A stretch of DNA of 64,000 bases from Micromonospora lutea (GCF_016863535.1 NZ_BOPB01000009.1:310001-374000); one strand, 5' to 3'. Shown: positions 7,762 to 16,690, counted from the first letter of the stretch. Notes: a model not told the origin generated them from the sequence alone. Numbers and translations: made by a program.

Positions 7762-7820
7762 CCGTGACAACGACCGCCAGGATCTTGTCGCCGGCTACCG
7801 GCGGCTGCCAGGCTCGCCCG

Positions 7821-8159
7821 ATGACCTTGTTTCTCATGATTGAGACGACGCCCGGTGAGTATTCGCTGCTGCTGAATGCGGGGACGACGCCGGTTGACGA
7901 CCTGGTCGAGGAGCTCAAGCACGAGCCCAACGGATACTTCTGGGAAGGCGTGGCGCAGGTTCTCGTCAGCACCGAGGCTCAGTCGCTCGAAGGTCGATTC
8001 GTCTATGCCTCCGAGGGTGGCACGTTCTGCGCCCACGGCACCGATCGACGGGCGCTGGAAGAGCTGGAAGCGCGGATGAACGCGGTCGCCACCGACGGTG
8101 AACGCATGCGGCGGCTGATCACGGACGCCGAGGCGAGCGGCTTCGAGTTCGACGACTGA
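7821..8159 (+). CDS. Imm51-like immunity protein, orphan
   Basis: From the ATG at 7821 the product has 112 residues and matches the Imm51 immunity family of polymorphic toxin systems as I recall it: TLFLMIETTPGEYSLLLNAG at the start, HEPNGYFWEGVA, the CAHGTDRRALEELE stretch and the terminal EASGFEFDD. An upstream in-frame start at 7758 would add 21 unconserved residues and overlap int. Imm51 proteins normally neutralise a toxin encoded next to them, but no toxin gene lies on either side. It may be cargo at the edge of the AICE or a chromosomal orphan that protects against toxins of kin. Confidence 0.65.
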   Translation: MTLFLMIETTPGEYSLLLNAGTTPVDDLVEELKHEPNGYFWEGVAQVLVSTEAQSLEGRFVYASEGGTFCAHGTDRRALEELEARMNAVATDGERMRRLITDAEASGFEFDD

Positions 8160-8368
8160 CAGTCAAGGTGGGCAGGCCCAGGCCGCATAGCCCGGACGCC
8201 CTGGCGACGCCCTGAGCGAGTGCCGGACGAACGAAACGCCTGCTCAAGGCACGAACGAACTTCATAATCCGGCGTACAGGTCGACTCGTCCGTCGCCCAC
8301 CTTCGGCTATCACACTCTGGTGCTGCACGACATCGCGTTCAACGTCGATGGTCGACGAGGATGGCTCA

Positions 8369-9312
8369 GTGAGTGAGATTCCGGATCTTGGTCCTCCGCC
8401 GCAGCGCATCACCGTCGAGGTAGAACTGGTGCGTCGACTCGTGCTGACCAGTTCCCGCAGTGGGCCGACCTTCCGGTTGAGCCGGTAGCTGACGGCGGCT
8501 GGAACAACTGGACCTTCCACCTCGGCCGCGAGCGGCTGGTGCGTCTGCCCAGCGCTGCCGAGTACGCCTTGGCGGTCGAGAAGGAACATCGGTGGCTCCC
8601 AGCGCTCGCCGCTAGGCTGCCGTTGCCCATCCCCACTCCGGTGGCAAAAGGCGAGCCCGGTGCGGGCTACCCCTACCCGTGGTCGATCTACCGGTGGCTC
8701 GACGGCGAGACCGCGAGCGTCGAGGGTGTCGCCGACCCGGTGCGATTCGCGCTCGACCTGGCCGGATTCCTTGCCGCCCTGCAAAGCGTCGACGCTGCTG
8801 GCGGTCCGCAGCCGGGCATCCACAACTGGTTCCGGGGTGGCAGTCTGCGCACCTACGACAAGGACGTTGAGCGTGCGCTCGCAGAGTTGGACGGCCATGT
8901 CGATGCCGGTTTGGTCCGCGAGATCTGGGCGAGGGCACTCGGTGCCCGCTGGGACGGTGCGGACCGCTGGTTCCATGGCGACATCGCCCCGGGGAACCTG
9001 CTGCTTGCGCACGGCCGGTTGACGGCCGTCATCGATTTCGGCACCTGCGGCGTCGGTGATCCGGCCTGCGATCTGGCGATCGCCTGGACGTTGCTGACTC
9101 CTGACGGCCGGGAGGCGTTCCGCAAGCGGCTGTCGGTGGATGCGGCAACATGGGCGCGCGGGCGTGGCTGGGCTCTCTGGAAGACCCTCACCACGTACTC
9201 CTACACCAACCGAGATCGTGAAGATGGAGGAGTGTCTGCGAACGCGCAGCGCGTGCTCGGCGAGATCTTCTCCGAGTACGCGGCCAGCGCTGCCACCAGA
9301 GCCCTTCGATGA
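8369..9312 (+). pseudogene. Aminoglycoside phosphotransferase (APH) family kinase, frameshifted
   Basis: The C-terminal 290 residues form a clear APH-family kinase: Brenner motif WFHGDIAPGNLLL, metal-binding VIDFGTCGVGDPACD and a helical tail. The reading frame of this part has no start codon after its upstream stop at 8374, other than a GTG at 8539 that would remove the first lobe. A second frame starting at GTG 8369 encodes the expected N-terminus (VEVELVRRLV) and joins the main frame at 8444-8446, where one base is missing: RRLV continues as DQFPQWADLPVEPVADGG only after a shift. The gene is therefore broken by a single-base deletion, or the sequence has an error there. Intact family members have about 300 residues. 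The substrate is unknown; many APH-like proteins do not act on antibiotics. Confidence 0.7.
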
Positions 9313-9382
9313 CACAGAAGCGTGCACCGGGCTGCGCCGGGCCCAGCCAAAGACCGGCGGCCTTGGAGTCGTGCCTGGTCGG

Positions 9383-10540
9383 TTAATTCACGGTGCCGGG
9401 GGCGAGCACGGTCACCGACGTGGGGAACGTCGTCACGACGCGGCGGTCGTTGCTCTGTGGGTCGACGACGATCAGCTCGGTCCCGGTGCCGGTCCAGCGT
9501 TGCAGGACCACGCCGTCGGCCACCACGCCTAGGCACAGCTGTGGTCCATCCGTACTGCGGTAAGACGTCTCGATTCTGGCGGTGGCGGCGCCGGACGTGG
9601 CGTCGACGCCCAGCAGCGCCACCGACGGTGCCACGGGTGAGCCTTCGTTGGTGGGCAGCCGATTCGGGCGGCCGATGACCGCCCAGATGGTCGGTGGATT
9701 TCCGCCCGCGTGCCACAGCGGAATCAGCGGACCCGCCGTCTCACCCGGCTCCAACTGCTCGGGCGCGACCACCGGCAGTGTCCGGGTCACGCCCGTGACG
9801 ACGTCCTGGACCGTGAGGGTCAACGCCTGTGCCGTGGCCGGGTCGGCCATCGGGGTCATGTCGAACGTTGCCAGTTCCCGACCGGCGAGGAACGCCACCT
9901 CGGTGGTGAGGAGGGAGGTCGTGATGCCCAGCGGGCTCACCGTCCCGCCCGGCAGTGCCATGGAGCCGAAGGTACGCCCTTCGGTGCTCAGCTTGGCCAG
10001 CAGCAGCGAGCGGGCATCGGTGGACCAGAGCCACAGCTCGTAGCCCTCCGCGACCTCGTACTTCGTGGTGCCGGCCAGGTCCCGCACCTGCCATCGGCCG
10101 TCCCGTTTGACGCCCAGCCATCGCCCGTCCGGCGACAGTGACAGGTGCAGCGGCTCGGCAGCCGCGGGCGTACGCCCGACGCGGAAATGCTCCCCGGACC
10201 GGGTCACCAGGTAGACGTCGTTCTGGGCGAACGTACGGGTGTCGGGGTCGAGGCTCGCTGCGTTGACCATGAGGTGGTACATCAGCGCGCCCCGACCCAC
10301 CCCGCGGTGATCCGGCAGGTCGACGACCTGGGCTGGTGGCACCAGGTGAGGCGGAAGCTCGCTGAACACGGCTTCGATCCCGGCGGTCACGGCCGGCGCT
10401 GGCTCCGTCCGCTGAGTCGCCATACGCCATCCGACCATTCCCGCCGCCACCAGCACGACGATCGCGACACCTGTCACCGCGACCGTTCGCCATCGCCGCG
10501 CCGGCCGCACCGGATCTGTCCGCGTTGTAGGAGATGTCAT
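9383..10540 (-). CDS. Membrane-anchored protein with predicted beta-propeller-like domain
   Basis: With the ATG at 10540 (GCGGGGA ribosome site seven bases upstream) the protein has 385 residues. One transmembrane segment (about 17-37, VAVTGVAIVVLVAAGMVGW) follows a short basic cytoplasmic N-terminus, so most of the chain lies outside the cell. The external part is rich in beta-strand patterns with repeated SPDGRWLGVKRDGRWQVRD and LWLWSTDARSLLLAKL motifs that recall WD40/TolB-like propeller blades. No catalytic motif is visible. It is convergent with the APH-like pseudogene and divergent from the DinB gene. The function is unknown. Confidence 0.65.
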   Translation of the reverse strand: MTSPTTRTDPVRPARRWRTVAVTGVAIVVLVAAGMVGWRMATQRTEPAPAVTAGIEAVFSELPPHLVPPAQVVDLPDHRGVGRGALMYHLMVNAASLDPDTRTFAQNDVYLVTRSGEHFRVGRTPAAAEPLHLSLSPDGRWLGVKRDGRWQVRDLAGTTKYEVAEGYELWLWSTDARSLLLAKLSTEGRTFGSMALPGGTVSPLGITTSLLTTEVAFLAGRELATFDMTPMADPATAQALTLTVQDVVTGVTRTLPVVAPEQLEPGETAGPLIPLWHAGGNPPTIWAVIGRPNRLPTNEGSPVAPSVALLGVDATSGAATARIETSYRSTDGPQLCLGVVADGVVLQRWTGTGTELIVVDPQSNDRRVVTTFPTSVTVLAPGTVN

Positions 10541-10636
10541 CGCAATGTCCCCGCTTCCGGCGTCGACCGCCCAGCACACCGAAGCGGAGACAGCCCAGCC
10601 GCGTCAACAGCCCCGTTCGATCCGTCATTCGAAATA

Positions 10637-10799
10637 AGAGCGACCGGCAATAGGGCTGGCGGGGCTGCGGCGCGCCCTGGCACTTCGGCTGGCGGCGTTG
10701 TCGTCGTCGGCCATGCAACACCGGCATGGCCTCCTCCTCCGCCTTGCCACCCTCGGCCAAGACCCGCCTCGCCTCCACCGCCCTACTGCCGGTCGCTCT
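10637..10799. repeat. 163-bp MITE-like element with 19-bp terminal inverted repeats
   Basis: AGAGCGACCGGCAATAGGG at 10637-10655 is matched by its complement at 10781-10799 with one mismatch, enclosing about 125 bp without a plausible gene. The size and long terminal repeats fit a miniature inverted-repeat element. No clear target duplication is seen at the edges. It lies between the divergent membrane-protein and DinB genes, within their shared promoter region, which otherwise holds nothing I can name. Confidence 0.5.
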
Positions 10800-10895
10800 A
10801 AACCGGGTCGAGATCGTCGGTGGGATCTGATCGAGGTGCGTTGTCCGCGTGCCGCGGGACAGCGGGGACGAGTGGGCTGCCGTTAGGGTCCGAGG

Positions 10896-11417
10896 ATGGT
10901 GGAGAGTCGCCCAGATCCCGTGACCACGTTGATGAAGGCGAGCACCGGCGGGGAACGCGTCATGCTCGACGCGTTTCTTGACTTTCATCGCTTCGTGCTG
11001 CTGCGGAAGCTGCAGGGGATCTCCGACGCTGACGCCGCCCGCCGACTGGTGCCGTCGGCGACCACCCTCGCCGGCCTGGTGAAGCACCTGACAATGGTCG
11101 AGCGGAACTGGTTCCGGTGTCTGCTCGCGCCAGGACCGGAGGACGTCTATCTCACCTCCGAGCAGGACGCGGCGGACAGCTTCGCGTTGACCGAGGACGA
11201 CTCTGTCGAGCGGTTGTCGGCGGCGTACGCGGCGGAGTGTGCCCGGTCGCGGGAGATCGCGGGCCGGTTCGAACTCGACCACGTGGTGCCCCACCCGCAG
11301 CTCGGGGAGGTCTCGTTGCGCTGGGTCCTGGTGCATCTGATCGAGGAGACGGCGCGGCACGTCGGCCACGCCGACATCCTCCGCGAACTCACCGACGGTT
11401 CGACGGGTGCCATCTGA
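10896..11417 (+). CDS. DinB/DUF664 family protein
   Basis: The 173-residue protein is a four-helix DinB-type fold. Expected metal-site features are visible: His in LVKHLTMVERNWF near residue 70 and the pair in VLVHLIEETARHVGHADILREL near 150-160, which together give the conserved three-His set. Actinobacterial DUF664 members are related to mycothiol- or bacillithiol-dependent transferases and often act in detoxification. The gene stands alone after the MITE-like sequence. The exact thiol or substrate cannot be read from the sequence. Confidence 0.75.
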   Translation: MVESRPDPVTTLMKASTGGERVMLDAFLDFHRFVLLRKLQGISDADAARRLVPSATTLAGLVKHLTMVERNWFRCLLAPGPEDVYLTSEQDAADSFALTEDDSVERLSAAYAAECARSREIAGRFELDHVVPHPQLGEVSLRWVLVHLIEETARHVGHADILRELTDGSTGAI

Positions 11418-11567
11418 CCGAGGTGGACGCCGCCGCCGTCGACGATCAGGGGGTGACTGACGGAATCCGCCCTGGCCGAGGCGGACGCTGACCTGCCGGC
11501 CGAGGCCGAAGGTGGCCGCCGCGGCGGCCGAGAATCGCCGCAGCGGCTGGTGCCACGAGTTCGTCTG

Positions 11568-12380
11568 CTACCTGTCGGCCGGCGTGCCGGTGAGGTCGGT
11601 GAGGACACGTCGCTGGAAGGCGCGGGCCGCCGCGCCGGTGGGTGGGACACCGCCGTCGCGGGCGGCGATCGACCGCTCGACCAGCTCGATGGTGTCGACG
11701 TCGACCAGCGGTCCGGACTCGTCCACCAGCCGCCGGCCGGCGGCCACCTTGGGCAGCCAGATTCCGGTGCGCAGGCGTACCCAGGAGCGGCAGGCACCGA
11801 GCACGGCGTCCTCCGCGCCGGGGGCGGGCACCTCACCGGCGGGCGTCGGTCGTGCCAACCACCAACGCAGCGCGTCCAGGACCAGCCGATGCAGGTCGTC
11901 GGGGGCCAGGTCGGCGAAAGCGTCTGCGGCGGGCGGACCGAGCAGAGCCTGCCCGCTCTGATGCAGGATGCTGCGGTCCAGGCCGTACCAGAACAGGCCG
12001 TCCGCGCTCGGACGCTGCGCCGGGCCGTACGAAACCCGGAAGTCCATCCGCGCGCCGGTGTTCAGCTCGACCTCGAACCCCGGTTCAGGGGTGCCGGAAC
12101 GGGCCACCTCCCGCCGGTACACGACCAACTCCAGACCGCGTGCCGGGCAGGGCAGCGCCTCGTGCCGCAGTCGGGCCACCAACTCCTCGGCGACCCGGCG
12201 GTCCAATGGGCCGGCGCAGATCAGCGCCACGTCCACGTCGCTGCGCCCGGGATGGTACGCGGACAGACCCACCGAGCCTGCCGCGTACGCCCCGCACAAC
12301 TCGGCACCGAGCACGTTGCCGGCGACCGTGACCAGGTCGGTCAGGTACCGCCGCAGCGGTTCAGGCGTACTCCAGCTCAC
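11568..12380 (-). CDS. Nucleotidyltransferase-domain protein (aminoglycoside adenylyltransferase-like)
   Basis: From the GTG at 12380 the protein has 270 residues and overlaps the end of the NUDIX gene by 20 bases, with a GGGGCGAG ribosome site. The N-terminal domain has the polymerase-beta-type motif GSVGLSAYHPGRSDVDVALI, in which the two Asp after Ser bind metal. The rest is helical and resembles the C-terminal domain (DUF4111) of AadA-type adenylyltransferases, with a late RSWVRLRTGIWLPKVAAGRR segment. It could adenylylate an aminoglycoside or another small molecule. Coupling to a NUDIX hydrolase suggests a joint role in nucleotide-derivative metabolism. Confidence 0.7.
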   Translation of the reverse strand: MSWSTPEPLRRYLTDLVTVAGNVLGAELCGAYAAGSVGLSAYHPGRSDVDVALICAGPLDRRVAEELVARLRHEALPCPARGLELVVYRREVARSGTPEPGFEVELNTGARMDFRVSYGPAQRPSADGLFWYGLDRSILHQSGQALLGPPAADAFADLAPDDLHRLVLDALRWWLARPTPAGEVPAPGAEDAVLGACRSWVRLRTGIWLPKVAAGRRLVDESGPLVDVDTIELVERSIAARDGGVPPTGAAARAFQRRVLTDLTGTPADR

Positions 12381-12870
12381 CGGGCTCGCCCCACAGCGTT
12401 CCGGCGGGCAGGAAGAACGTCGAGCTCTCCCCGCCGAGGGCATGCCGGATGACCATCCGGGCGTGCTCGTCGAGGTCCGGTAGCTGTCCCGGCTTGAACC
12501 ACCGTACGTCCAACGACTCGTCGTCGTTGACCCGTGCCTCGCCACCCAGCAAGCGGCAGTGGAAGCCGAGGTTGAGGTACTCGCAACGGTCGCCGTTCGG
12601 GTACGTGTGCGGGTGCGACACCGCACTGCTGAGCCGCAGCGGTTCGACGGTCAGGCCGGTCTCCTCCAGCACCTCGCGGACGACTGCCGTGGCCGGCTGC
12701 TCACCCGGCTCGACGCAGCCGCTCACGACCGACCAACGGCCGTCGTCGGCGCGCTGGCCGAGCAGGAGATCACCCGCGTCGTTGCGGACGATGGCACTCA
12801 CGCTGGGTAGCCAGAGTAGGTCGTGGCCGATGTGCTTGCGCATCCGCAGGATGTAGTCCGGTACGCCCAT
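12361..12870 (-). CDS. NUDIX hydrolase
   Basis: The 169-residue protein carries a complete Nudix box, GCVEPGEQPATAVVREVLEETGL at residues about 50-72 (Gly, Glu and the REVLEETG core), which binds magnesium and cleaves a nucleoside diphosphate linked to another group. The preceding strand SVSAIVRNDAGDLLLGQR and following WFKPGQLPDL fit the fold. The substrate is not predictable. Its 3' end overlaps the start of the nucleotidyltransferase gene, so the two are co-translated. Confidence 0.85.
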   Translation of the reverse strand: MGVPDYILRMRKHIGHDLLWLPSVSAIVRNDAGDLLLGQRADDGRWSVVSGCVEPGEQPATAVVREVLEETGLTVEPLRLSSAVSHPHTYPNGDRCEYLNLGFHCRLLGGEARVNDDESLDVRWFKPGQLPDLDEHARMVIRHALGGESSTFFLPAGTLWGEPGELEYA

Positions 12871-13034
12871 CCGGTGACCTTAGCCAATCCGGTGATCCGG
12901 GCTCGCACCCGGGCCGGTGGCATCTATTTTCGCAGTTCAGGCCCGCAGGGCAGGGAGCACGTCTACTGTGGAAGGGTCTGGCGACTTGCCGTGTTCCGGT
13001 GGCGGTCGGTCGTTTCCCGGTGCACAGTGATGCC

Positions 13035-13235
13035 ATGAGCGACAGCGGACGTGGGCATTACTACTGGTGTACGCGACACCATCGGGTCGAGTCCGGTGCC
13101 GACGTGTGCCCTGCGCGGCACGTTCTCGGACCGTACGACTCGACCGCGGATGCGGAGAACGCCCTGCAACAGGTGCGGGAACGCAACGAGGCATGGGAGG
13201 CGGAGGACGCTCGCTGGACCGGGGAGGACAGGTAG
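13035..13235 (+). CDS. Small conserved actinobacterial protein with Cys/His pairs
   Basis: The ATG at 13035 gives 66 residues: a polar start, YYWCTRHHRVE with Cys and two His, CPARHVLGPYDSTADAENALQQV and an acidic C-terminal helix (RNEAWEAEDARW). The Cys/His arrangement could bind a metal. Similar short proteins occur in many actinomycetes, but no function is known to me. It is followed 78 bases later by the H1-like gene in the same direction. Confidence 0.6.
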   Translation: MSDSGRGHYYWCTRHHRVESGADVCPARHVLGPYDSTADAENALQQVRERNEAWEAEDARWTGEDR

Positions 13236-13313
13236 ACGGCGCGGGATGCCTCCCGCGTCGAGGCACCGCGTGCGTCGCGAGGGCGGCAGCACGTCCCCAT
13301 GAAGGGAACCGAG

Positions 13314-14312
13314 ATGGCCGAAGCGCAACAGGCCACCCGCCCGGCCGCGAAGCGTACGCCCGCGAGGAAGACCGCCGCGACGGAACGCACCGCAGGACTC
13401 GCGCGTACCCCGTCCACCCGCCGCGCCTCCGGCACCGCGCCGGCCGCCCGTAAGGCGACCGCCGGGACCGGGCGGACTCCGGCGGCGAAGAGCGCCGCCA
13501 CGACGCCGGGAACCAAGGCCACGTTGGCGCGGAAGACCGCCGCGGCCAAGAAGGCCGCTCCCGCGAAGAAGACCGTGTCGGCGAAGGCCGCACCGACGAA
13601 GGCACCCGCCCCGAGGACCACCGCGACATCCACCCGGACCGCCACCGGCACGCGCAAGACCACGACCGCAGCGACTCGCACCCCCGCGAAGAAGGCGACG
13701 TCCGCGCGGAGCACGACGGCCCCCACGAAGAAGACGACGGCGGCGAAGAAGACGACGGCGGCGAAGAAGACAGCGGCGGCGCGGAAGACGGCCCCCGCGA
13801 AGAAGGCCACGTCGGCCCGCACGACGGCCCCCGCGAAGAAGGCAGCGACCGTGCGGCGCCCGGCGGCGAAGGCGGCACCCACGAAGAAGACGGCGCCCGC
13901 GAAGAAGGCGACGGGCGCGCGGAGCACGTCGGGGGCGCGGAAGGCACCTGCGAAGACCGCGACGTCGGTGGTGAAGAAGGCGGCGGCGCGCAAGACGGCG
14001 GCGAAGGCCCCGGCCAAGAAGTCGCCCGCGAAGACGGTGGCTGCCAGGAAGGCACCGGCCCGGAAGAGCACCACGGCGACCACCCGCACGTCGGCGGCGA
14101 AGAAGGCATCCGCGACGAAGTCGGCGGCGACGAAGGCGACTGCGAAGAAGGCCCCGGCGAAGAAGGCAGCCGCGAAGAAGGCTTCCGCGACGAAGTCGGC
14201 TGCCAAGAGGTCGCCCGCGAAGAAGGCGACTGCGAAGAAGGCATCCGCCAGGAACGCCGGGCGCGCCACGTCCAACGGGCGGACCGGCACCGCGCGGAAA
14301 ACGGCCGGCTGA
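13314..14312 (+). CDS. Histone H1-like Lys/Ala/Thr-rich DNA-binding protein
   Basis: The protein (332 residues from the ATG at 13314, AAGGGA ribosome site; an in-frame ATG lies at 13299) is built almost wholly of Lys, Ala, Thr, Pro and Arg in loose repeats such as KKTTAAKKT, AKKATSARTT and KKASATKSAA. This composition equals the C-terminal tails of eukaryotic H1 and of actinobacterial HupB/HU, but no folded HU domain is present. Such tails bind and compact DNA without sequence preference. The DNA repeats of GCGAAGAAG type make the gene prone to length change by slippage. Confidence 0.75.
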   Translation: MAEAQQATRPAAKRTPARKTAATERTAGLARTPSTRRASGTAPAARKATAGTGRTPAAKSAATTPGTKATLARKTAAAKKAAPAKKTVSAKAAPTKAPAPRTTATSTRTATGTRKTTTAATRTPAKKATSARSTTAPTKKTTAAKKTTAAKKTAAARKTAPAKKATSARTTAPAKKAATVRRPAAKAAPTKKTAPAKKATGARSTSGARKAPAKTATSVVKKAAARKTAAKAPAKKSPAKTVAARKAPARKSTTATTRTSAAKKASATKSAATKATAKKAPAKKAAAKKASATKSAAKRSPAKKATAKKASARNAGRATSNGRTGTARKTAG

Positions 14313-14381
14313 CCCGGCGTACGCCGACGAACCGTCGCTCGGAGGAGGGCGTGGGGTGACTGGCGCTGTCAGGATTGGCGC

Positions 14382-15806
14382 ATGGTCATCCGACGTGTCC
14401 TCGCCCCGCGCATCGATTTCGGGGCGCTACGCCGAGAACTGGGGCTGCCCGAGGTCTACCCGGAGGCGGCGCAGCGGGAGGCCGACGAGGCCGCCACGGC
14501 GCCGCCCCGGCCGGCCGTCGACCGCACGGACATTCCGCTGGTCACGGTGGATCCGCCCGGCTCGCGGGACCTGGACCAGGCGATGCACCTCAGCCGCCGC
14601 CCCGGCGGCGGCTACCGGGTGCGGTACGCGATAGCCGACGTCGCCGCCCACGTACGCCCGGGCGGCGCGCTGGAGGACGAGACCTGGCGCCGAGGGCAGA
14701 CCGTCTACCTGCCCGACGGCAACGTGCCGCTGCACCCGCACTCCCTCGGCGAGGGGGCGGCGAGCCTGCTGCCCGACGTCGACCGGGCGGCCGTGCTCTG
14801 GACCATCGACCTGGACGCCGACGGTGGCGCCAGCGCGGTGGTGGTGCAGCGTGCCCTGGTCCGCAGCCGGGCTCAACTGGCGTACCCGCAGGTGCAGGCG
14901 GACGCCGACGCGGACCGGCTGCCCGAGCCGATCGCGCTGCTGCCCGAGATCGGTGCGCTGCTCACCGCCCGAGGGCTGAGTCGGGGAGCGATCAACCTGC
15001 CCATTCCCGAGCAGGACGTGGAAGCCGACGGTGACGGTTGGCGGCTCGTGCTGCGGGCACCAGTGCCGATGGAGGAGCACAACGCGCAGATTTCGCTGCT
15101 CACCGGGATGGCCGCCGCCGACCTGATGCTGGCCGGCGGGATCGGCCTGCTGCGGACCATGCCCGCGCCGAAGTCCGAGGCGGTGCAGCGGCTGCGGGCC
15201 GCCGCCGCCCCGTTGGGCGTGCACTGGCCGGACGACGTGGGCGTGGGTGAGCTGCTGCTCCGGCTGGATCCGGCCCAGCCTCGGGCCGCCGCGTTCATCG
15301 ACCAGGCGGCCGAGCTGATGCGGTCGGCCGCGTACACCCCGTTTGACGGCGAGCTGCCCGAGCAACCGACGCATGGCGGGGTCGCGGCCGCGTACGCCCA
15401 TGTCACGGCGCCGCTGCGACGACTCGCCGACCGGTACGCCACGGAGGTCTGCCTGGCCCTGCACGACGGCCGTGCGGTGCCCGACTGGGCCCGCGCGGCG
15501 CTGCCCCGGCTGCCTGCGGTGATGGCGGCCACGGATCGCACCGCGTCCGCGGCGAGCCGGGGCGCGATCGACCTGGCCGAGGCGGTGCTGCTGGCCCATC
15601 GGGTGGGGGAGACCTTCGACGCCGCGGTGCTCGACGTCGACGCGCCGTCGAACGGCAAGGGCCGCCCGCCCGGCGGCACGGTGGCCCTGGATGATCCGCC
15701 GGTACGCGCCCGCTGTCTCGGTGAGCTGCCACTCGGCACCCGGGTCCGGGTCCGGCTGATCGCCGCCGACCCGGTCAAACGCTCGGTCGCCTTCGAACTC
15801 GCCTGA
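14382..15806 (+). CDS. RNB-domain ribonuclease (RNase II/R family)
   Basis: The 474-residue protein is an RNB exoribonuclease without the cold-shock domains of RNase II and R. The catalytic metal site is visible as VDPPGSRDLDQAMHL near residues 56-70, with the spaced Asp residues that bind magnesium, followed by IADVAAHVRPGGALEDE and the conserved GRxGINLPIP-like GLSRGAINLPIPEQ. The C-terminal MTAPLRRxxD counterpart reads HVTAPLRRLADRYATEV. It should degrade single-stranded RNA from the 3' end. Short actinobacterial RNB proteins of this size are common. It stands alone. Confidence 0.85.
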   Translation: MVIRRVLAPRIDFGALRRELGLPEVYPEAAQREADEAATAPPRPAVDRTDIPLVTVDPPGSRDLDQAMHLSRRPGGGYRVRYAIADVAAHVRPGGALEDETWRRGQTVYLPDGNVPLHPHSLGEGAASLLPDVDRAAVLWTIDLDADGGASAVVVQRALVRSRAQLAYPQVQADADADRLPEPIALLPEIGALLTARGLSRGAINLPIPEQDVEADGDGWRLVLRAPVPMEEHNAQISLLTGMAAADLMLAGGIGLLRTMPAPKSEAVQRLRAAAAPLGVHWPDDVGVGELLLRLDPAQPRAAAFIDQAAELMRSAAYTPFDGELPEQPTHGGVAAAYAHVTAPLRRLADRYATEVCLALHDGRAVPDWARAALPRLPAVMAATDRTASAASRGAIDLAEAVLLAHRVGETFDAAVLDVDAPSNGKGRPPGGTVALDDPPVRARCLGELPLGTRVRVRLIAADPVKRSVAFELA

Positions 15807-15936
15807 CGCCGCGATCTCGCCGCCCGTGCGCCTCGCACCGCGCGCCTCGCACCGCGCGCAGCGGGCAGCGGGCAGCGGGGATTGTCACAGCGTCCGTCGC
15901 TGCTGCCGGGCCAGCGGATTTGCGAGGATGACGACC

Positions 15937-16635
15937 ATGGCATACGACCCGAGCACCCTGCCCGACGTTTCCGGGCTCACCATCGGCATCATCGGTGGCA
16001 CCGGCGACCAGGGCCGAGGGCTCGCCTACCGGTTCGCCCGGGCGGGCCTGACGGTGCTGATCGGTTCCCGCGCCGCGCAGCGGGCGGCCGAGTCGGCAGC
16101 CGAGATCGCTGCCCTGCCCGGGGTACCGGCCGACGGCAGCGTCACCGGTGCCGACAACGACGAGGTGGCCCGTCGCAGCGACCTGGTGATCATCGCGGTA
16201 CCCTGGGACGGGCACGCCGCCACCGTCGGCGCACTCGCCGAACCGCTCGCCGGCAAGATCGTCGTGGATTGCGTCAACCCGCTCGGCTTCGACAAGCAGG
16301 GCCCGTACGCGCTGCCGGTGGCGGAGGGCAGCGCCGTCCAGCAGGCCGCCGCGCTGCTGCCCGACTCCCGCGTGTGCGCCGCGTTCAACCACGTCAGCGC
16401 CCCGCTGCTGGCCGATCCCCAGATCGACCGCATCGAACTGGACGTGCTGATCTGCACCGAGGAGCGGGAACTGGTCGGCATCGTCGGCGCGCTCGCCGCC
16501 CACATTCCCGGCATGCGTGGCATCTACGCCGGACGACTGCGTAACGCCCACCAGATCGAGGCGTTCACCGCGAACCTGATCGCCATCAACAAGCGTTACA
16601 AGGCACACGCCGGCGTCCGCGTCACCGACCTCTGA
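15937..16635 (+). CDS. fno: F420H2:NADP+ oxidoreductase
   Basis: The 232-residue protein starts with a Rossmann loop, LTIGIIGGTGDQGRGLAYRF, followed by IGSRAAQRAAESA, the pattern of F420-dependent NADP reductases, which move hydride between F420 and NADP. Further family marks are ADNDEVARRSDLVIIAVPWDGH, IVVDCVNPLGFD and AFNHVSAPLL. The ATG at 15937 has GAGG nine bases upstream. F420 use is typical of actinomycetes. A hairpin at 16652-16690 follows the stop. Confidence 0.85.
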   Translation: MAYDPSTLPDVSGLTIGIIGGTGDQGRGLAYRFARAGLTVLIGSRAAQRAAESAAEIAALPGVPADGSVTGADNDEVARRSDLVIIAVPWDGHAATVGALAEPLAGKIVVDCVNPLGFDKQGPYALPVAEGSAVQQAAALLPDSRVCAAFNHVSAPLLADPQIDRIELDVLICTEERELVGIVGALAAHIPGMRGIYAGRLRNAHQIEAFTANLIAINKRYKAHAGVRVTDL

Positions 16636-16651
16636 TCGGCCGAAGACCGAC

Positions 16652-16690
16652 AGGGTGTGACCCGGTCGCTGAGCGGCCGAGTCACACTCT
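16652..16690. terminator. Bidirectional hairpin terminator
   Basis: AGGGTGTGAC (16652-16661) pairs with GTCACACTCT (16681-16690) with one G-T pair, around a loop that can itself fold. It lies between the stops of the convergent F420 oxidoreductase and lipoprotein genes and would serve both. Confidence 0.55.

Noticed and set aside
405..7788. Shared 11-mer CCAGGATCTTG near 405 and 7778 as attachment repeats
   Set aside because: It is only 11 bp, a match expected by chance at this length, and it lies inside coding sequence at both ends (the small membrane peptide and near the int/Imm51 junction).
8262..8310. tRNA-Met-like 3' half (TTCATAA loop followed by ACAGGTCGACTC) as a possible attR
   Set aside because: The anticodon-loop-like string and a TCGA string are present, but the T-stem halves do not pair, one T-loop base is missing and no acceptor stem or 5' half is found. 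It may be chance or a very decayed remnant.
13314..14312. GCGAAGAAG-type repeats as a minisatellite or CRISPR-like array
   Set aside because: The repeats are codon-phased and encode a plausible Lys/Ala-rich protein with start, ribosome site and stop.
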